Counted from the first letter of the stretch, positions 47,714-61,593 are shown. The stretch: 64,000 nucleotides of DNA from Gadus chalcogrammus (GCF_026213295.1 NC_079425.1:8034940-8098939), one strand, 5' to 3'. The notes: generated by a model not told the origin, from the letters alone. Numbers and translations are program-made.

Positions 47714-47992
47714 CCCTTGTGTTCTCTCGCTGCCTCCCCTTGTCATTACCTCCCTCTCTCTGACCTTTCTTCTTTAATGGTTCACCAGTCAGCCATTAAT
47801 AACAAGCTACACTTTAAAAAGTATTCTGCATCACATTACCACCCCAAAAAATACTTGTTTTGTTCATTTGTCTTTGCCTTCCCCTCTCTTCTTTGAAGCG
47901 AAAAGAAGATTGTATACCTTTTGCCTTGTTCGACTGAACACAAGTAATCCTGCCAGTCTTTAACCATGGTAGTGTTTAACCGTGGTCACGTC

Positions 47993-48000
47993 CCTCTAAT
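47993..48000. repeat. hAT target-site duplication, left copy
   Basis: CCTCTAAT directly abuts the left terminal inverted repeat and is identical to the copy at 49470-49477. Confidence 0.9.
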
Positions 48001-49469
48001 CAGTGTGCGAATTATAACACGGTCTATGGGGGAGCTGGGGGGGGGGGGGTGGTTGATAAAAGTATTTTGATCACTTATTAAGTTAATTCGTTACTTATAA
48101 TGGTTTATTCGTTTCCCAGTATCATTTCCTTAATTTTGAAGAAAGTTTGGTTCATTTTTGAATTGTAAAATAAATCAAATATTTTTTTGGAAGTTGCAGA
48201 GTTGCTCAAGGTTAAAGGAGTGCTTCAGACCAACCTTAAATAATCCACGGACCACCAAAGTAACGTTTGACTGTTTAATTAAATCAACTCGGAGCAGAAC
48301 ACACAAGCAGCCAGCCTATAGCGGCAGCCTAACCATGAACAATTATAATGCCATTATTATTAATAATACAGCTATAAAACATCACACAAACGTCTCAATG
48401 CCTGGAGAGACGCAACGTCAAATACACAACACAACGATGCACAAAATCCAAGTCCATAAAAGCGGGTCTTACCTAACACAGAAGCGACCACAGAGGCCTA
48501 GGTTCAGCTGCCTCTGCTCGACTACGTCCAGTAACCCATGATGTGGACAGGCGATGGCCTGATTTAAGCCAAGATGTGATGAAAGGAGTTGGATCGAATC
48601 TCTCCAATGGAGGTCCATTAAGGTCCACAAAAAGTAGTGATGAGAGGCTGGCTTCACGCAGTCTATTGCGAGTCTTACTGTCAGTGTCATTTACAGCTGA
48701 AAAGCCCCTCTCGCACTCCGATGACGTGGGCAGGTATGTTCTGCTTGCTATGGACAGCTTCTGCAGCGTTTTGCCTGGTGCATCATCTTGTAACTTCCAG
48801 TCGCGAAACTCCTGCACTGCTTCACTGGCAGATTCGCCAAGTGTTTTCGCAAGGGCCCGTATCTCCGGCAGCAGGCGGGAAGGAAGAGGAAGAGCCATTG
48901 GGGTGATCATCAGCATCATCGTCCTCTTCCTCATCTCCTTTGACCTCTACTACTATGGCTATCTTCTTGGCTCTTGGCTCGTCTTGTTCTGTTTCTTTAG
49001 CCCCCACAGTAACGTTAACGTTAGTGGTCAAGTTAATATTAGAACTAACGTTAGCTGCCTCTTCTCTCGGCTTTGTAGTAGTCCCAACGTCCGATGTGCT
49101 ACCACCAGCTACAGTAGTTTTTTTAGACATGTCAGCAACAATGGCGCACAGGTGACAGTCTTTTAAGCAAGTTAACTAAACAAGCTTGTGTGATTGGGTA
49201 GTGGGGCTGCAGACAGCGCCCCCACGCTTCGAGCGGCAATAATGACGAGCATTAGGCTACGTTGTTTTCATGAATCATAAACTCAAAATATAATTGTATT
49301 TCACTTATTTTACACCTTTTAGAAAGACATGCCCAAAATAGCATTTATTTGGATATCATATAAATATTTTAGAGCTCCCCCAAAATTTCACAAACCATGT
49401 TTCCAGGGGAGCTCATGTCACCACTAGGGGAGCTATAGCTCCCCCTGCTCCCCCTTAATTCGCACACTG
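48001..49469 (-). mobile_element. hAT-superfamily DNA transposon, internally deleted, with 8-bp target duplication
   Basis: The element is bounded by CAGTGTGCGAATTA on the left and its exact reverse complement on the right (14-bp terminal inverted repeats, then similar GGGGGAGCT subterminal stretches). It is flanked by identical 8-bp copies CCTCTAAT at 47993-48000 and 49470-49477. An 8-bp duplication with CAG-type ends is diagnostic of hAT. At 1,469 bp it is too short for a full element. On the minus strand it keeps only an acidic N-terminal stretch and the C-terminal dimerisation region. No BED zinc finger or catalytic core is visible, so it could move only with help from an intact relative. 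It lies in an intron in the opposite orientation to the host gene. Confidence 0.9.
48473..49130 (-). pseudogene. hAT transposase remnant (N-terminal leader and C-terminal dimerisation domain)
   Basis: Two minus-strand reading frames overlap at 48822-48934. The upstream one starts MSKKTTVAGGSTSDVG and is rich in acidic residues (GDEEEDDDADD). The downstream one contains YLPTSSECERGFSAVND, NRLREASLSSLLFVDLNGPP and FDPTPFITSWLKSGHR. The SSECERGFS...L...SLLF..LNGPP...F.P...I..W pattern is the hAT C-terminal dimerisation domain. The frame changes near 48890, where the N- and C-terminal parts appear to have been joined by loss of the whole catalytic middle; a spliced intron there is a less likely alternative. 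It cannot encode an active transposase. Confidence 0.8.
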
Positions 49470-49477
49470 CCTCTAAT
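49470..49477. repeat. hAT target-site duplication, right copy
   Basis: CCTCTAAT directly follows the right terminal inverted repeat. The lack of mismatch between the two copies suggests a fairly young insertion. Confidence 0.9.
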
Positions 49478-50319
49478 ACCTTATAAAACGATGCTACCGT
49501 ATAAAGTGGTTAATATACAGTGGTACAACAGGCGCTGTCCTTGTTTACTAGGAATCTGTTCAAAATGGCCACAGATCAGCCAAGATTGGGGGCTCTTTAT
49601 GGGCGTCACCATGGGTCTACTTCTGGTACCATGGACAGCACATTACATTGTCACTTAGGCAATTTATTGGTTGGGCTCCCAAAAGTGTGGATTTCCCAGC
49701 CAAGATACTGTCTTGGCTGCCCCTGTGTCTTATTACTGGTATTTACAGCTTGTAGCTATATACATGGATCTATGTTAAACATGGTAATGTGTACCAGCTG
49801 TTATCTGCTGTGTACCTATGTTCATCACCAATCAATGTTTCCAAAAATACTCCTCAATCATTGTATGCATATTAGGTTTTCCACAGGCAACATACACACT
49901 GAATACAAATTTAATTTTCTATTAATATTGCTCACGTACTGAACTTTGTTCGAGCATGGCACCAGTCAACAACAAGACAAGGCGTTGACTTGGTGTAAAG
50001 TTAATTAAAGATGGTAATTTTCTTAGATAGACACATCAAGGGCTAACCTAGTCATGTTTTGATTCCTGAAGAGTGGCATTTCCTGAGATTAAAGGTTTGC
50101 CGCGTACACTTTGATGATATTGAAATGAACGTGTATAGACCACAAGTCCTTTTATGTGCAAATAACTGATTAAATCAAGAGATTTCTAAATTTTTTACGG
50201 TAGCCCATGCCATGCTTCTTGGCAGCCATTTTGTATAATGTCTCATGATGTTTCCATTGGCAGGATTTACCAAAGCAATGTCAACCTTTGTATTTAGTGC
50301 CAATAAAACCAACTTTAGC

Positions 50320-50513
<194 letters not shown>

Positions 50514-51360
50514 ATAACAGTGGTAGGTTTAATCTCAACAATTCATCAGTTATAAAAAAAAATATAACAAAACCATTGAATTTGTCTGCACTGATCCAAA
50601 GCTGGGAGATATTTTAGGTTTAAAAAACACGTTGTACAAACTAGACAACAAAATGTGAATCAAGGAAAGATAATGCAGCTTCTGACACCTTTTCTAACGA
50701 AGGATATTTGATGCAGAATACACTGGTAGCATACCTTTGACTTTTCATGCTTTTTCTTGTGTTTCTGTTTTACTTTATTTGTTGTTCGGCTCATGTAATT
50801 TGTTCTACTTTGAAGGAGCATGTAAGCTACCTATCTCCCACATAAGCCCAAACTTACTAGGATATACGATCTAGGACGACATCCATCGTATATAGTATCC
50901 ATCCAATTAATTGTGTAGAATTTGGAGAGATGCATCAGGCATAAGGGAATGTAGTTTTACATACCCTGACTGCCCTGAATGCCCCCTGACTTTATCTGAC
51001 TGCTGTCTGGGTTAAAAAGGTGCTTGGGAAGACGACAAGGCCAAATACATCGTTGGAAAAAACGGTAAATATTAACCAACTCATTCAACTCCCTGTGTAT
51101 CGAGAGAAACTATGCAAAACATTCAAGGTTAGCTCACCCAGCGAAGGAAAGGCATTAGGGGAGACCAGGGTGCACTGTGAATCAGAAGGTTTCCTTAAGG
51201 AGTCCATTGCCACGGCTGGGGCCTAGCAGGACCCATCAGAGGACCACAGTGGAGGGAGACAGCGGCCTCTCATGCATCCAGCAGAACAAAGCCCACAAGC
51301 TAAACTCATGGCGAACTCTGTGGGCAGTAGCCATTAGCTGGGAGTCCTCCCTATCAGGGC

Positions 51361-51376
51361 GGGGGGGGGGGGGGGG
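51361..51376. repeat. (G)16 homopolymer
   Basis: Uninterrupted G run in a GC-richer patch. Confidence 0.9.
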
Positions 51377-52561
51377 CGGACGATTCATTGTGAAACATCC
51401 CCCCATGGGTTGCAAATGTTCTTCTTTCCAGGGCCTCCTGTAAACTCTGTCAAGCTGAAAGCTCATGGAGCTCTTTAGGGCGTCTCCACCCCAGTGTGAC
51501 TCCCTCTCGGTTCCAGCCCCACTTCCAGACGCACTCTTAACAGCCTCCTGAACACACCAGCGTCCCCCCCCCCTACAGCGCAGTGTAAACACCATTGACT
51601 AACGCCGTGGAGGCTCATGCCGCACTAAGCAAAACTGAACCAACTAGCAGTTATCGTGGTAGCAGCATTCTGGACAAAGACCCATCGGAACAAGGCGTTC
51701 TCGACCTAGGAAGCCCCACAGACCGCGGCCGCCAGGGCACGACGTGGGTGGGGTGATGCTCATTGTTTCAGAGACCCAGTTGTCTCCCTCTACTGACAAT
51801 CTCGACAAAAACACTCAATGTTTTTTTTGGGGATGAAACAGCAGGAGTAGGCTCGGAATGAGTTGGGCGGCACAATGCGAATAAGCTAGTCATAATGCAG
51901 AATTAGCAGTATACAATTATTATTTGTTAATCTCTTGTTTGCCACCAAACCACCCGAGAGCACTTCATTGTCCTATCGTCTTTCTTGACATTTAAGCGTA
52001 ATGACCTTAGCGTATCGATGCGTTTTTAAAATCAGGAACACAATGATAATCCTCTTGCTTAAGATTAATGTGACTTTCATCTTCAACTCCACTAGAAGTG
52101 GACAGCTGTTGGTGCAGTGTAAACTATCGTCGTGCCGTATGCTTATGTCACATTATGAGCTTAATAAAACAACACTTCAGTCTCGTACAGGGTTCGACCC
52201 TGGAGTGCATAGGGTAGAAAAACACAAATCTTGTTTTCCACTCTGGCTGCACGACGGGGACTACTCCCACGCCATCGGGGCTCAATTTGCAACCATGGCT
52301 TGGTCCGGATCCTGGCGGAGAAGGTAGTCGTGTACTCGAACACATTTTTCTCCCCCGAAAATAATTACCGCTCTGTTTCACAGTCAGGTTATTGAGCTCC
52401 CCCCTCTCTCCACATCTTTCCAATTAAATCAGTGAGAGATGAGGGCCTGCATATATGTACGTTGTGTGCCCCCCCATCCCCATCCCATCCATTCATAAGA
52501 GAAGAATTTGGGGGAGGGGATGCTCTGCCTTCCACCCTTACCCCGGTCCATGTAATCCTTT

Positions 52562-52576
52562 CCCCCCCCCCCCCCC
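52562..52576. repeat. (C)15 homopolymer
   Basis: Uninterrupted C run at the edge of a CpG-richer segment. Confidence 0.9.
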
Positions 52577-53571
52577 GTGGACTTACCACGGGACGATTAT
52601 GCGACTGCTGGTTCTGAGCGAGTGCTTTGACCCTGAGGCGGTACATAAGGAAATGGGTGGGATCCCACCGTGGTTCCCCACTACCCCCGGGGAGAGCGGG
52701 GGGATTGAATACGGTACCGATAAGTACCTAGGCGACACCTGGGTGGCAGCCGTAGTCACCGGCTCGCGGCGCCGATACGCTGGCGTGCGGCGGTGGCGCA
52801 GCGTCTCTCTCCGGAGGCGCGACATCAGCGACGGGTGTGATAAAGAACGGGGGGAAGCTGCCACCGTTAGACCGCCTCGGGTAGCAGGCGCTGCTGAGAG
52901 GCAGCTCTCCCCCCGGCAGCCCCTTCAGCGTGAACGCAGATCGGACGACACTGGGTTTATCCGTCGTTGGAGTTCCCAGTAAAGGGGACAAATCGGGTGG
53001 GTAGCAACTGGGATGATCCAGGGCTTAGGCCCGCGTTTTGAGTTCCAGACGCTGGACTGAAAATGTGTTGAGGTAAATGAGACACGTGTGTGGATTGTGA
53101 ATCGTCGGCTTTTCCCCGTGAGTGATGGAAGTGGTGGGATCGCGATCGCCTTGACGGGGATCTCTGAGTAACATTTGCAATCCGGTGCTTTGTTCGTATC
53201 GTGTTTGTGCACATGCTCGGTCGACACTTAAAAGCGGGACGCACGGTGAGCTTTGTGAAAATATATACACTTTCATCTAGTTAATTAATATTCCTAATTA
53301 GAAAAAGGGTATTTTTTTTCACCGCCTAATTATACTATTATGAGGAAAAAAACAATACAGCTTTGTAATTATGGGCAGTGGTTATTTATCTACAAGATGT
53401 GGTAGATTGTGACATTTTGTTGGTCAATATATTGGAATTAATCTCCCCCATGTTCCCCATTATTATGCTGCTTTGGGATGCCTGCAAGCAATTGGGGCCT
53501 GCTTTTGTTTTCTCCTCTAACACAATAGGAACCAACTGATTACTGTGTTTGTCTCTCCTTCCTCCTCCCAG

Positions 53572-53653
53572 TCAGTCAGAGTGGTCTCGCGGGCGACGTC
53601 TGTCCAGATCCTGGACTCCCGGAGTACGGGAAGAGGATGGGCTCCAACTTCCA
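53572..53653 (+). CDS. csmd1: CSMD exon (5 of 7): linker end and first part of sushi domain 2
   Basis: This 82-bp exon begins TC, completing a leucine codon, and ends CA, completed to glutamine by the next exon. The donor is CCA/GTGAGT. It reads SQSGLAGDVCPDPGLPEYGK followed by RMGSNF. The CPDPGLPE..KR.GS.F pattern is the opening of a sushi module and carries its first cysteine. Compared with mammalian CSMD proteins as I remember them, the spacer just before this cysteine is about two residues shorter, with the serine and aspartate still alignable. A (TTTC)n repeat follows the donor almost immediately. Confidence 0.92.
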
Positions 53654-53663
53654 GTGAGTTGTC

Positions 53664-53666
53664 TCT

Positions 53667-53698
<32 letters not shown>

Positions 53699-53742
53699 TC
53701 CTTCTTTCCTTCTTTCGTTCTTTCGTTCTTTCGTTCTTTCGT

Positions 53743-53798
<56 letters not shown>

Positions 53799-53818
53799 TT
53801 TTCTTTCTTTCTTTCTTT
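53664..53818. repeat. (TTTC)n tetranucleotide repeat, about 38 units
   Basis: TTTC units with a block of TTCG variants near 53715-53745. It starts 11 bases after the exon 5 donor. Confidence 0.96.
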
Positions 53819-54216
53819 ACCGCTTCCTTGTTAAGAGCTATATTCCTATACTTAAAGACTCTTCCTTTTGCCCGGCTGTCAGAATTAAGTCATGTGTGAA
53901 TTTCTCTGTTTGTCTTTGGCTGTTCTGTTCTTCGGTTTCTGTCTTTCCCCGCCTTACCTCGTCAGAAGCTCTGTTCCTCATTGGAAACACTGTTTATTGC
54001 ACTGGGGTCTGAATTTAGTGCTGGGGCTGTGATGTGCAGATGGCGGAGTTTCATTACGGGACATCAAAGTGGGAGATGAGTCACGGACATTGTCCAGATC
54101 CCTGTCTGAATTTGGAGATCACATGCATAATAATGCAATGTGTGATTGATGAATTAACTTTTGCCTCTCATATATTCTCATAGAAATAAGTGCATCCGAT
54201 ACATTAATCCTGAAAA

Positions 54217-54260
54217 GGTGGTTCCAAAGCACCAAAGCAATTTGGTGCTTTGGAACCACC
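54217..54260. repeat. Perfect 20-bp inverted repeat with a GCAA loop
   Basis: The left arm (54217-54236, starting GGTGGTTCC) is the exact reverse complement of the right arm (54241-54260, ending GGAACCACC), separated only by GCAA. In the sense transcript the loop would be a GNRA tetraloop. It lies in the intron between CSMD exons 5 and 6. Confidence 0.95.
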
Positions 54261-54331
54261 AAACCAGTATGCTATTTTGCATACATAAGAATTCCTATGC
54301 ATATGTATGTGTGCTTTAATGGAGCTTCATT

Positions 54332-54383
54332 CTCCTTTTGCCAATATATTTACATATACATATATTTATATAGGCAAAGGGAG
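54332..54383. repeat. Imperfect AT-rich inverted repeat
   Basis: CTCCTTTTGCCAATATAT on the left pairs with a right arm ending TATATAGGCAAAGGGAG, with a few mismatches around an AT-rich centre. It starts about 70 bases after the perfect hairpin. It could be a small palindromic element. Confidence 0.7.
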
Positions 54384-54836
54384 TATAAATATATATATAC
54401 ATATATATAGTGATAATGTCTCCATCTTCCCCATTATTAAGTTCACACCATTAGTAAGCATTGCCACACATCAGCAGTAAGTCCATTAGATCAAGGTCAT
54501 TACCTTGCATGTGCTTGAGTGTGTGCATGCGAGAGCGTCTCATCCAATCACCATTAAGCGACGTGACACAGAACACAGACCGGCGGGGCGCCGTGTTGAG
54601 ACCCACTTTGGGAAGGGCAGGGTAGTGACGGCAGACACCGCTCGGCCCGGTTAATAAGTCATTTCAAATAACCTTTTATAATAGAAAAATGATCGTGTTC
54701 TAGGGGTGGAGCAATTTTGGCCACTCGACATGTTAGCGAAAGTATCCCACCTGACGGCCCATGACAGCTTTCTTAGGGAGTGTTGGGCTGTTGCCGGGGC
54801 CAAACTGCGGCACTTGACAACAGGGTGGAGCTCTGA

Positions 54837-54940
<104 letters not shown>

Positions 54941-55588
54941 AAGGCAACAACACAGAGCAACGCATAGAGAATGTTTTGGCAGGTTGCGGACCGCTGTGCG
55001 TGTCAGTGGGGTTTGTACATAAAAACCTCGTCGACGAGAGATCCTGCGACATTCGGCCTGCATTTCTCTACGCTGCTTCTATTTGTTTGACAGCGGGGGT
55101 GTGGTTGAGAAAGAAATGGGGAAATTTAGATTGAAACGACTTTACAGAGGGGATGGAATGATCTGGAAAAGGAGGAGTGTGTGATGAAAAGGATTAAAGA
55201 GGAGCATGGCTGGGGGAAAACCATGTACAGAGATGTGTAATAATTACACGCGGTAATTAATTCACCCCTTATGACACTTGCGAGGCTCCACTGGGAATCC
55301 AAAAGAGAGGGATAAAAACAGAACGTTAAATACTTTATACAAATCGTTGTTATAAATATTTTATTATGAATTATTATTTTACGATTATAATAATAATAAT
55401 TATTATTTTCTCTGGTATAGAGGTTTATCCTCTCCATAAAAAACAACACAAGTCTACAAGCGCGCCCTGTTTTTGATGTTTATAATCATTGCAAAGCAGT
55501 AATACCATTTCTTCCTGCAGGTCTCTGTGTGTGTGTGTGTGTGTGTCTGAATAATTGGTACTCTTTTAATGGTGACGTGTCCTTGTGA

Positions 55589-55738
<150 letters not shown>

Positions 55739-56495
55739 TAAAAGGCTGTGGTTACACAGATGTCCGCAGTACATATCTATATACCCACAGACACAACTGA
55801 AAGGATCCTGGAGAAGGGAGCCCCAAACCCTCTTCCTACGACTCACAGTGACTTCACTCTATGTCGCGTTGGATATGTGTGTGTGCTAAATTACTACTTG
55901 GTCAGTAGTAATGGTATGTTTACCCTGTGTTAGTTGTCTATAATGATCTGTTTGTATGCTGTACTTGTAGATGTAAGTCCTGGTTCAATTAGGACAACTT
56001 CCTGGTTAAACCTCTAAATTATGTGTTAAGAATTTTGCCATGTTGACATATTTATCTGTATATGGGAGTGAGTTATTTTTATCTATTAATGTATCTATAC
56101 AAGTAGGTTATGATTGCATATTCATTTATGTATTGGAGTCCTGCTCATCTCTTTAAACATAGGAATACGTTCTGTAAGATACTATGTGTGTGTGTGCGTA
56201 GATATTGGAGAGTCTTAATGTATAGAAAATACTTTCTATATCTGTTGATGATAGATCATTGTTTGTTTTTCATATATTGTCTCTATTGAACAACTAATTA
56301 AGTGAGCGAGAATGTCCAAAAGGCCCACAGTGTGTGAGTGCCCGCGTGTGACTACGCGTGTGCGTGTGTATGTGTGTGTGTGTAGGTGTGTGAGCGAGTG
56401 ACAGAACAAAGAGCCATGGGTTTTAGCGGTCCATGTCTGGTGACAATACCCTGTTGGTCTTATTGCTCGAGTCACAAGGCTGACAGCTGGACCCC

Positions 56496-56642
<147 letters not shown>

Positions 56643-56702
56643 TAAAAGCCAGTATCCAAGGACAATGTCACACCACCTCCATAGATGCTTATTCCCCTAC
56701 AG

Positions 56703-56703
<1 letters not shown>

Positions 56704-56794
<91 letters not shown>
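56704..56794. repeat. (TG)n microsatellite, about 45 units
   Basis: Uninterrupted run in the opposite sense to the CA tract 62 bases upstream. Confidence 0.97.
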
Positions 56795-56796
<2 letters not shown>

Positions 56797-56859
56797 TAGC
56801 TTGACAGGCAGACTGTCTGTGTGTTCGGACACATACTGTAGGGTCTCTGTCACATCACA

Positions 56860-56967
<108 letters not shown>

Positions 56968-58379
56968 AGAATGGGCTGTATTATATATATCTTTCCTAAC
57001 TGCTGGAACCTGGTTGCCTTCAAGACAAGGCCTATTTCTGACAGTGAGGAACCGACAAAGGACAGATGGGGTGGGGGAGAGTCAAACTGAAAGGGAGATT
57101 CAAGTTGGAAAAGGGAGTTGGTATACGATAAGATATGAATACAAATGAGGTGCTTTTGAGAGTATTTCATCCTGACATTGTAATTGGTGAACCATTTTGT
57201 ACGTGTTCAAAAACAGTCTTTAATTGTCTGCCTAACAGATAAATGGGCAGACATCCCTGCAGACAGACAGGCAGTCTGAGCAGGCCTGTCTGTCAATATC
57301 ACATTGAACAGAGGGATACGAAGAGGTTACATTTCAACTGACTCTACAGTATCGCGTTGTGCAAGCTTTCTCCAGGGATTCAAACCCACAAGCCTTTTTT
57401 TTTTATCTCTGCAGAGACTTTACTGTTAATTAGAAACCGGCCTCTGTGATGAATCAGGTGTGTGTGTGTGTGTGTGTGTGCGTGTGCATGCACATGGATT
57501 CCGAAATGTGTGATTGCATGTGTAGAAAACAACACAATATGTTTGTGTTTGCGTGCGCGTGTCCACGTGCAAGTGCACACCTAGGTGTGCGTCTGAGCTA
57601 GCTTCTAATTAACACACAGACCAGTCTCGTTTTTTTCTTTTTCCTTTTCCCTTTCATTTTTCCCGCTTTGCCTTCAACTCTAATGCCTTACGCTGCATCA
57701 TTAATTTCCCCATGCATGACAAAGTACCGCATGTAATCTATATTTGTATGCTCTTGATTATTCCTCCATCGCATCCGTGTTCTCGCTTCCGCCAGGTATT
57801 TCCCTTATTGCTTGCTCCCATTTTGTTCCCTTCCATTCGGCCGCGGTCTATTTATTCCCCCTTATTTTCTCCATCTCTTTACCATTCTCCTCTCTCTAAT
57901 GATAGCCCTTGCCTTGAGCTAAGTTGTTATGCTAAATAAAGGGCCACTATATGACGGGGAGAGCACCCCTTCTCCAAACTTTGGGACACTGGCTATTGAC
58001 TAAAAGAGAGAGGAAATTGAAAATGTCACGGTAGCTTCTAAATATTACGACGCCTGTGGGAAAAGTTGAAAGGGGAGGTTTGACAAGAAAACACTGACTT
58101 CACGGCAAATATTCCTTTAAGGCAATAACACACAGGCGCTTTTATGAGCCGGTGTAGATGTCTCCTATTGCTCTCAGCAGTAAATAGGTAAAAAAATCAA
58201 TCTGAGTACAAAGTGCACTACCAGGAACAATTGTGGCATGGAAGACAGTGCAAAGGAAATAATGAACCCTTTAAACACTGTGCTGGAGTGTGTGCATCCA
58301 AAAGGGGGAAACCATAGTGGTAGAGAGACAATCCATAGAAAAGGCCCTGAAGAAACACATATTTCTGCTTTGAATTGAA

Positions 58380-58930
58380 TTGCCTTCTCGATATAGTGAA
58401 TCCATATACTTCTGGTGTGCTATCTGTGCCCATTCTAAGCATCCTGTCAAGAAAGCCACTGAGGTTTGCAGAAGAATGGTTCAGAATGGATTGTGTACTC
58501 CTCAGGTGCCTCGCTCTCATGACCACTTCGCAACTCCAGATAATATACCCAAATGTTCACCTTTCTTTTGCTAGGAAAAAATTGGGTGAGGAACATCGTT
58601 CGCCACTTGTTGTTGCCAGATGTTTTTTCATGCCTCTCTCAAAGTCTTTCTCCATGGAGTCACCTAGGGTGCTCCTGTGGCAACCTGGACTCGCAACAGA
58701 TATTTTCTGGCACATTAAGAAACCAATCTGGACCGATTCCTCGCTCTCCTATTGCCTCATGTCTGACGAAAGGACTACAAGGCTGAACATCCAACTTGGC
58801 AGCAATGTGCACTTGAACGAGTTGCACTAATGTACACTTCAACATCAAATCAACAACAATCACCCTGCTTCATTTTGAGATCCGCTATGGGGTTTCAACC
58901 CAACTCTCTCTTCCAGGGAGCTCCCACATT
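58380..58930 (+). pseudogene. Possible decayed Ty3/gypsy-type integrase fragment
   Basis: In one + frame, after several stops, the segment reads FWCAICAHSKHPVKK early and TWQQCALERVALMYTSTSN, then SAMGFQPNSLFQGAP late. The first resembles the C..CA..K half of an integrase zinc-binding motif, and the second resembles the conserved W......VE.A.N..TS....SPF....G.QP.LF stretch near the end of gypsy integrases. The frame is broken by stops and shifts, and no long terminal repeats were seen, so this is at best a very old pol fragment. The GC-richer DNA from 58930 to about 59550 may be its continuation but is unassigned. Confidence 0.4.
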
Positions 58931-59717
58931 GTATGACGGGGGTGGAGTCCTGCTCCACCTACCTGCTCTCTGAACGTGTCCTACTCCGACTGGCTATTGG
59001 GGAGAGGAGCGGGCGCACCACACCAGTCAGAGTTACCAACCTCTCCTCCACAAGGACGAGTCCCAACTGTGAGGCACCCAGCTGGAGGCTTCAGAGTGCC
59101 CGCCACTCTTTGCCTCACACACTTGGCAACTCTAGAGTTGGCCTCTTTTCAAGGATGTTGCTTTCGGATCCGATGCTGCTTGTGGCTTGAGGTTTCGGGC
59201 CTAACTATCCATCTAATGGGTACCTTTCAACACCCCTGCTCCGGCGGCTCTGAATCCCACACCCCCAGTGAGCTTAGGCCCAACCGTCCCTGGGAGACAC
59301 TCTCTCCCGCCAACGTCCAGAGTGCCTAGAGCGGCCTCTGGCTAGCCGCTCGCCTAAGGGGCATTTCACAAGACCCCTGTGATCCTTCCTGCTGGTGGTG
59401 GGCCTACGAGACAGCACGGCCTTGCCACCTTGGGCTGAGCCTGGTGTCCATGTCCCGTGGGTCGCCAGGCTGCTTACAGTTTGCTATCACTGTGGTGTCT
59501 GACATCTTGAGAGGGCCCTTTTGGTAGCGTGTCTGCATGGATGATGTGAACAGCAGATTTTCTATGAGTGATCATAACGGTAATGTTGCACTGTCTGCTA
59601 GATTCTTGCATTGGTTGCACATTAGATTTAAACCCAGGTGGGTGCTATACACTGGTAGTGGGTGAGGTGTGATATCCCGTTCCGCCCATCGCAAAAACAC
59701 CCACCGACACCCACACT

Positions 59718-59797
59718 CTCTCTCTCTCTCTCTGTTCTCTCTCTCTCTCTCTCTCTGTTCTCTCTCTCTCTCTCTCTCTGTTCTCTCTCTCTCACAC
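59718..59797. repeat. (CT)n minisatellite with TGTT spacers
   Basis: CT blocks separated by three CTGTTCTCT units at a period of about 26 bases. Confidence 0.88.
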
Positions 59798-60329
59798 ACT
59801 CACTCAGCCTTGAAAAGCTCTATGTTAATGAAACCAATTATTAAATTGTATTGCTGCATTAGTTTACAGTACAACAATTACCCTGTTTAGCAACACAAAA
59901 CTTTGGCACTTTGTTGTCGTTGTAGTTTGGCATCATGATTAGTAGAGCAATCATGACTAAAGCACATTTATTGTTTCTAGAGCACTGCAAATACTGGACA
60001 CTGGACACACCTCTATTGCTTAAAGACAATACTCAGGGTGAACTAACACCCAAGTAGGAAGTGACTAAGCAGAAAATGCCTTAGCAGTTCCCCCAAGCTG
60101 GAAGGAGCTACAGCAAGTGATGCAGGCCATGCACAGTAAATCCTGCCTAGAAAAAAAAAAGGTCAAAAGATATATATCCATATGATATTTTTAGTTACCA
60201 CGTGTTTGATCATATATTCTGCCGTGGGCTACGACATAATTTACTCAACCAGCAGACATATTCACAATCAAACAGGTGTTTCATACATAATCCATGTCTA
60301 CCCTCACCAGAGCAGGCCAAGCCAACATC

Positions 60330-60360
<31 letters not shown>

Positions 60361-60544
60361 ATGCTTGTGTGTGTGGTCCTCGTGTGCGGTGCGTGTGTGC
60401 GTCCGGTGCGTGTGTGCGTGCGGTGTTTGTGTGCACGCCCATATGCGTGTTCTTAGTTTATTGGTGAATGTCTGTGTTAACTAGTAATTGTATGACTTAT
60501 TCTTGCTTATTTCTTCCATTGCCAATGTGCAGGGAAAATGATGA

Positions 60545-61577
<1,033 letters not shown>

Positions 61578-61593
61578 TTGGCTCTTTCTTTTT
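61578..61593. repeat. LINE target-site duplication, 5' (right) copy
   Basis: This is identical to 60732-60747 and marks the truncated 5' end of the antisense LINE. Confidence 0.82.

Noticed and set aside
48543..49166. 207-codon + strand frame inside the transposon
   Set aside because: It is antisense to the recognisable transposase remnant; its peptide matches nothing known.
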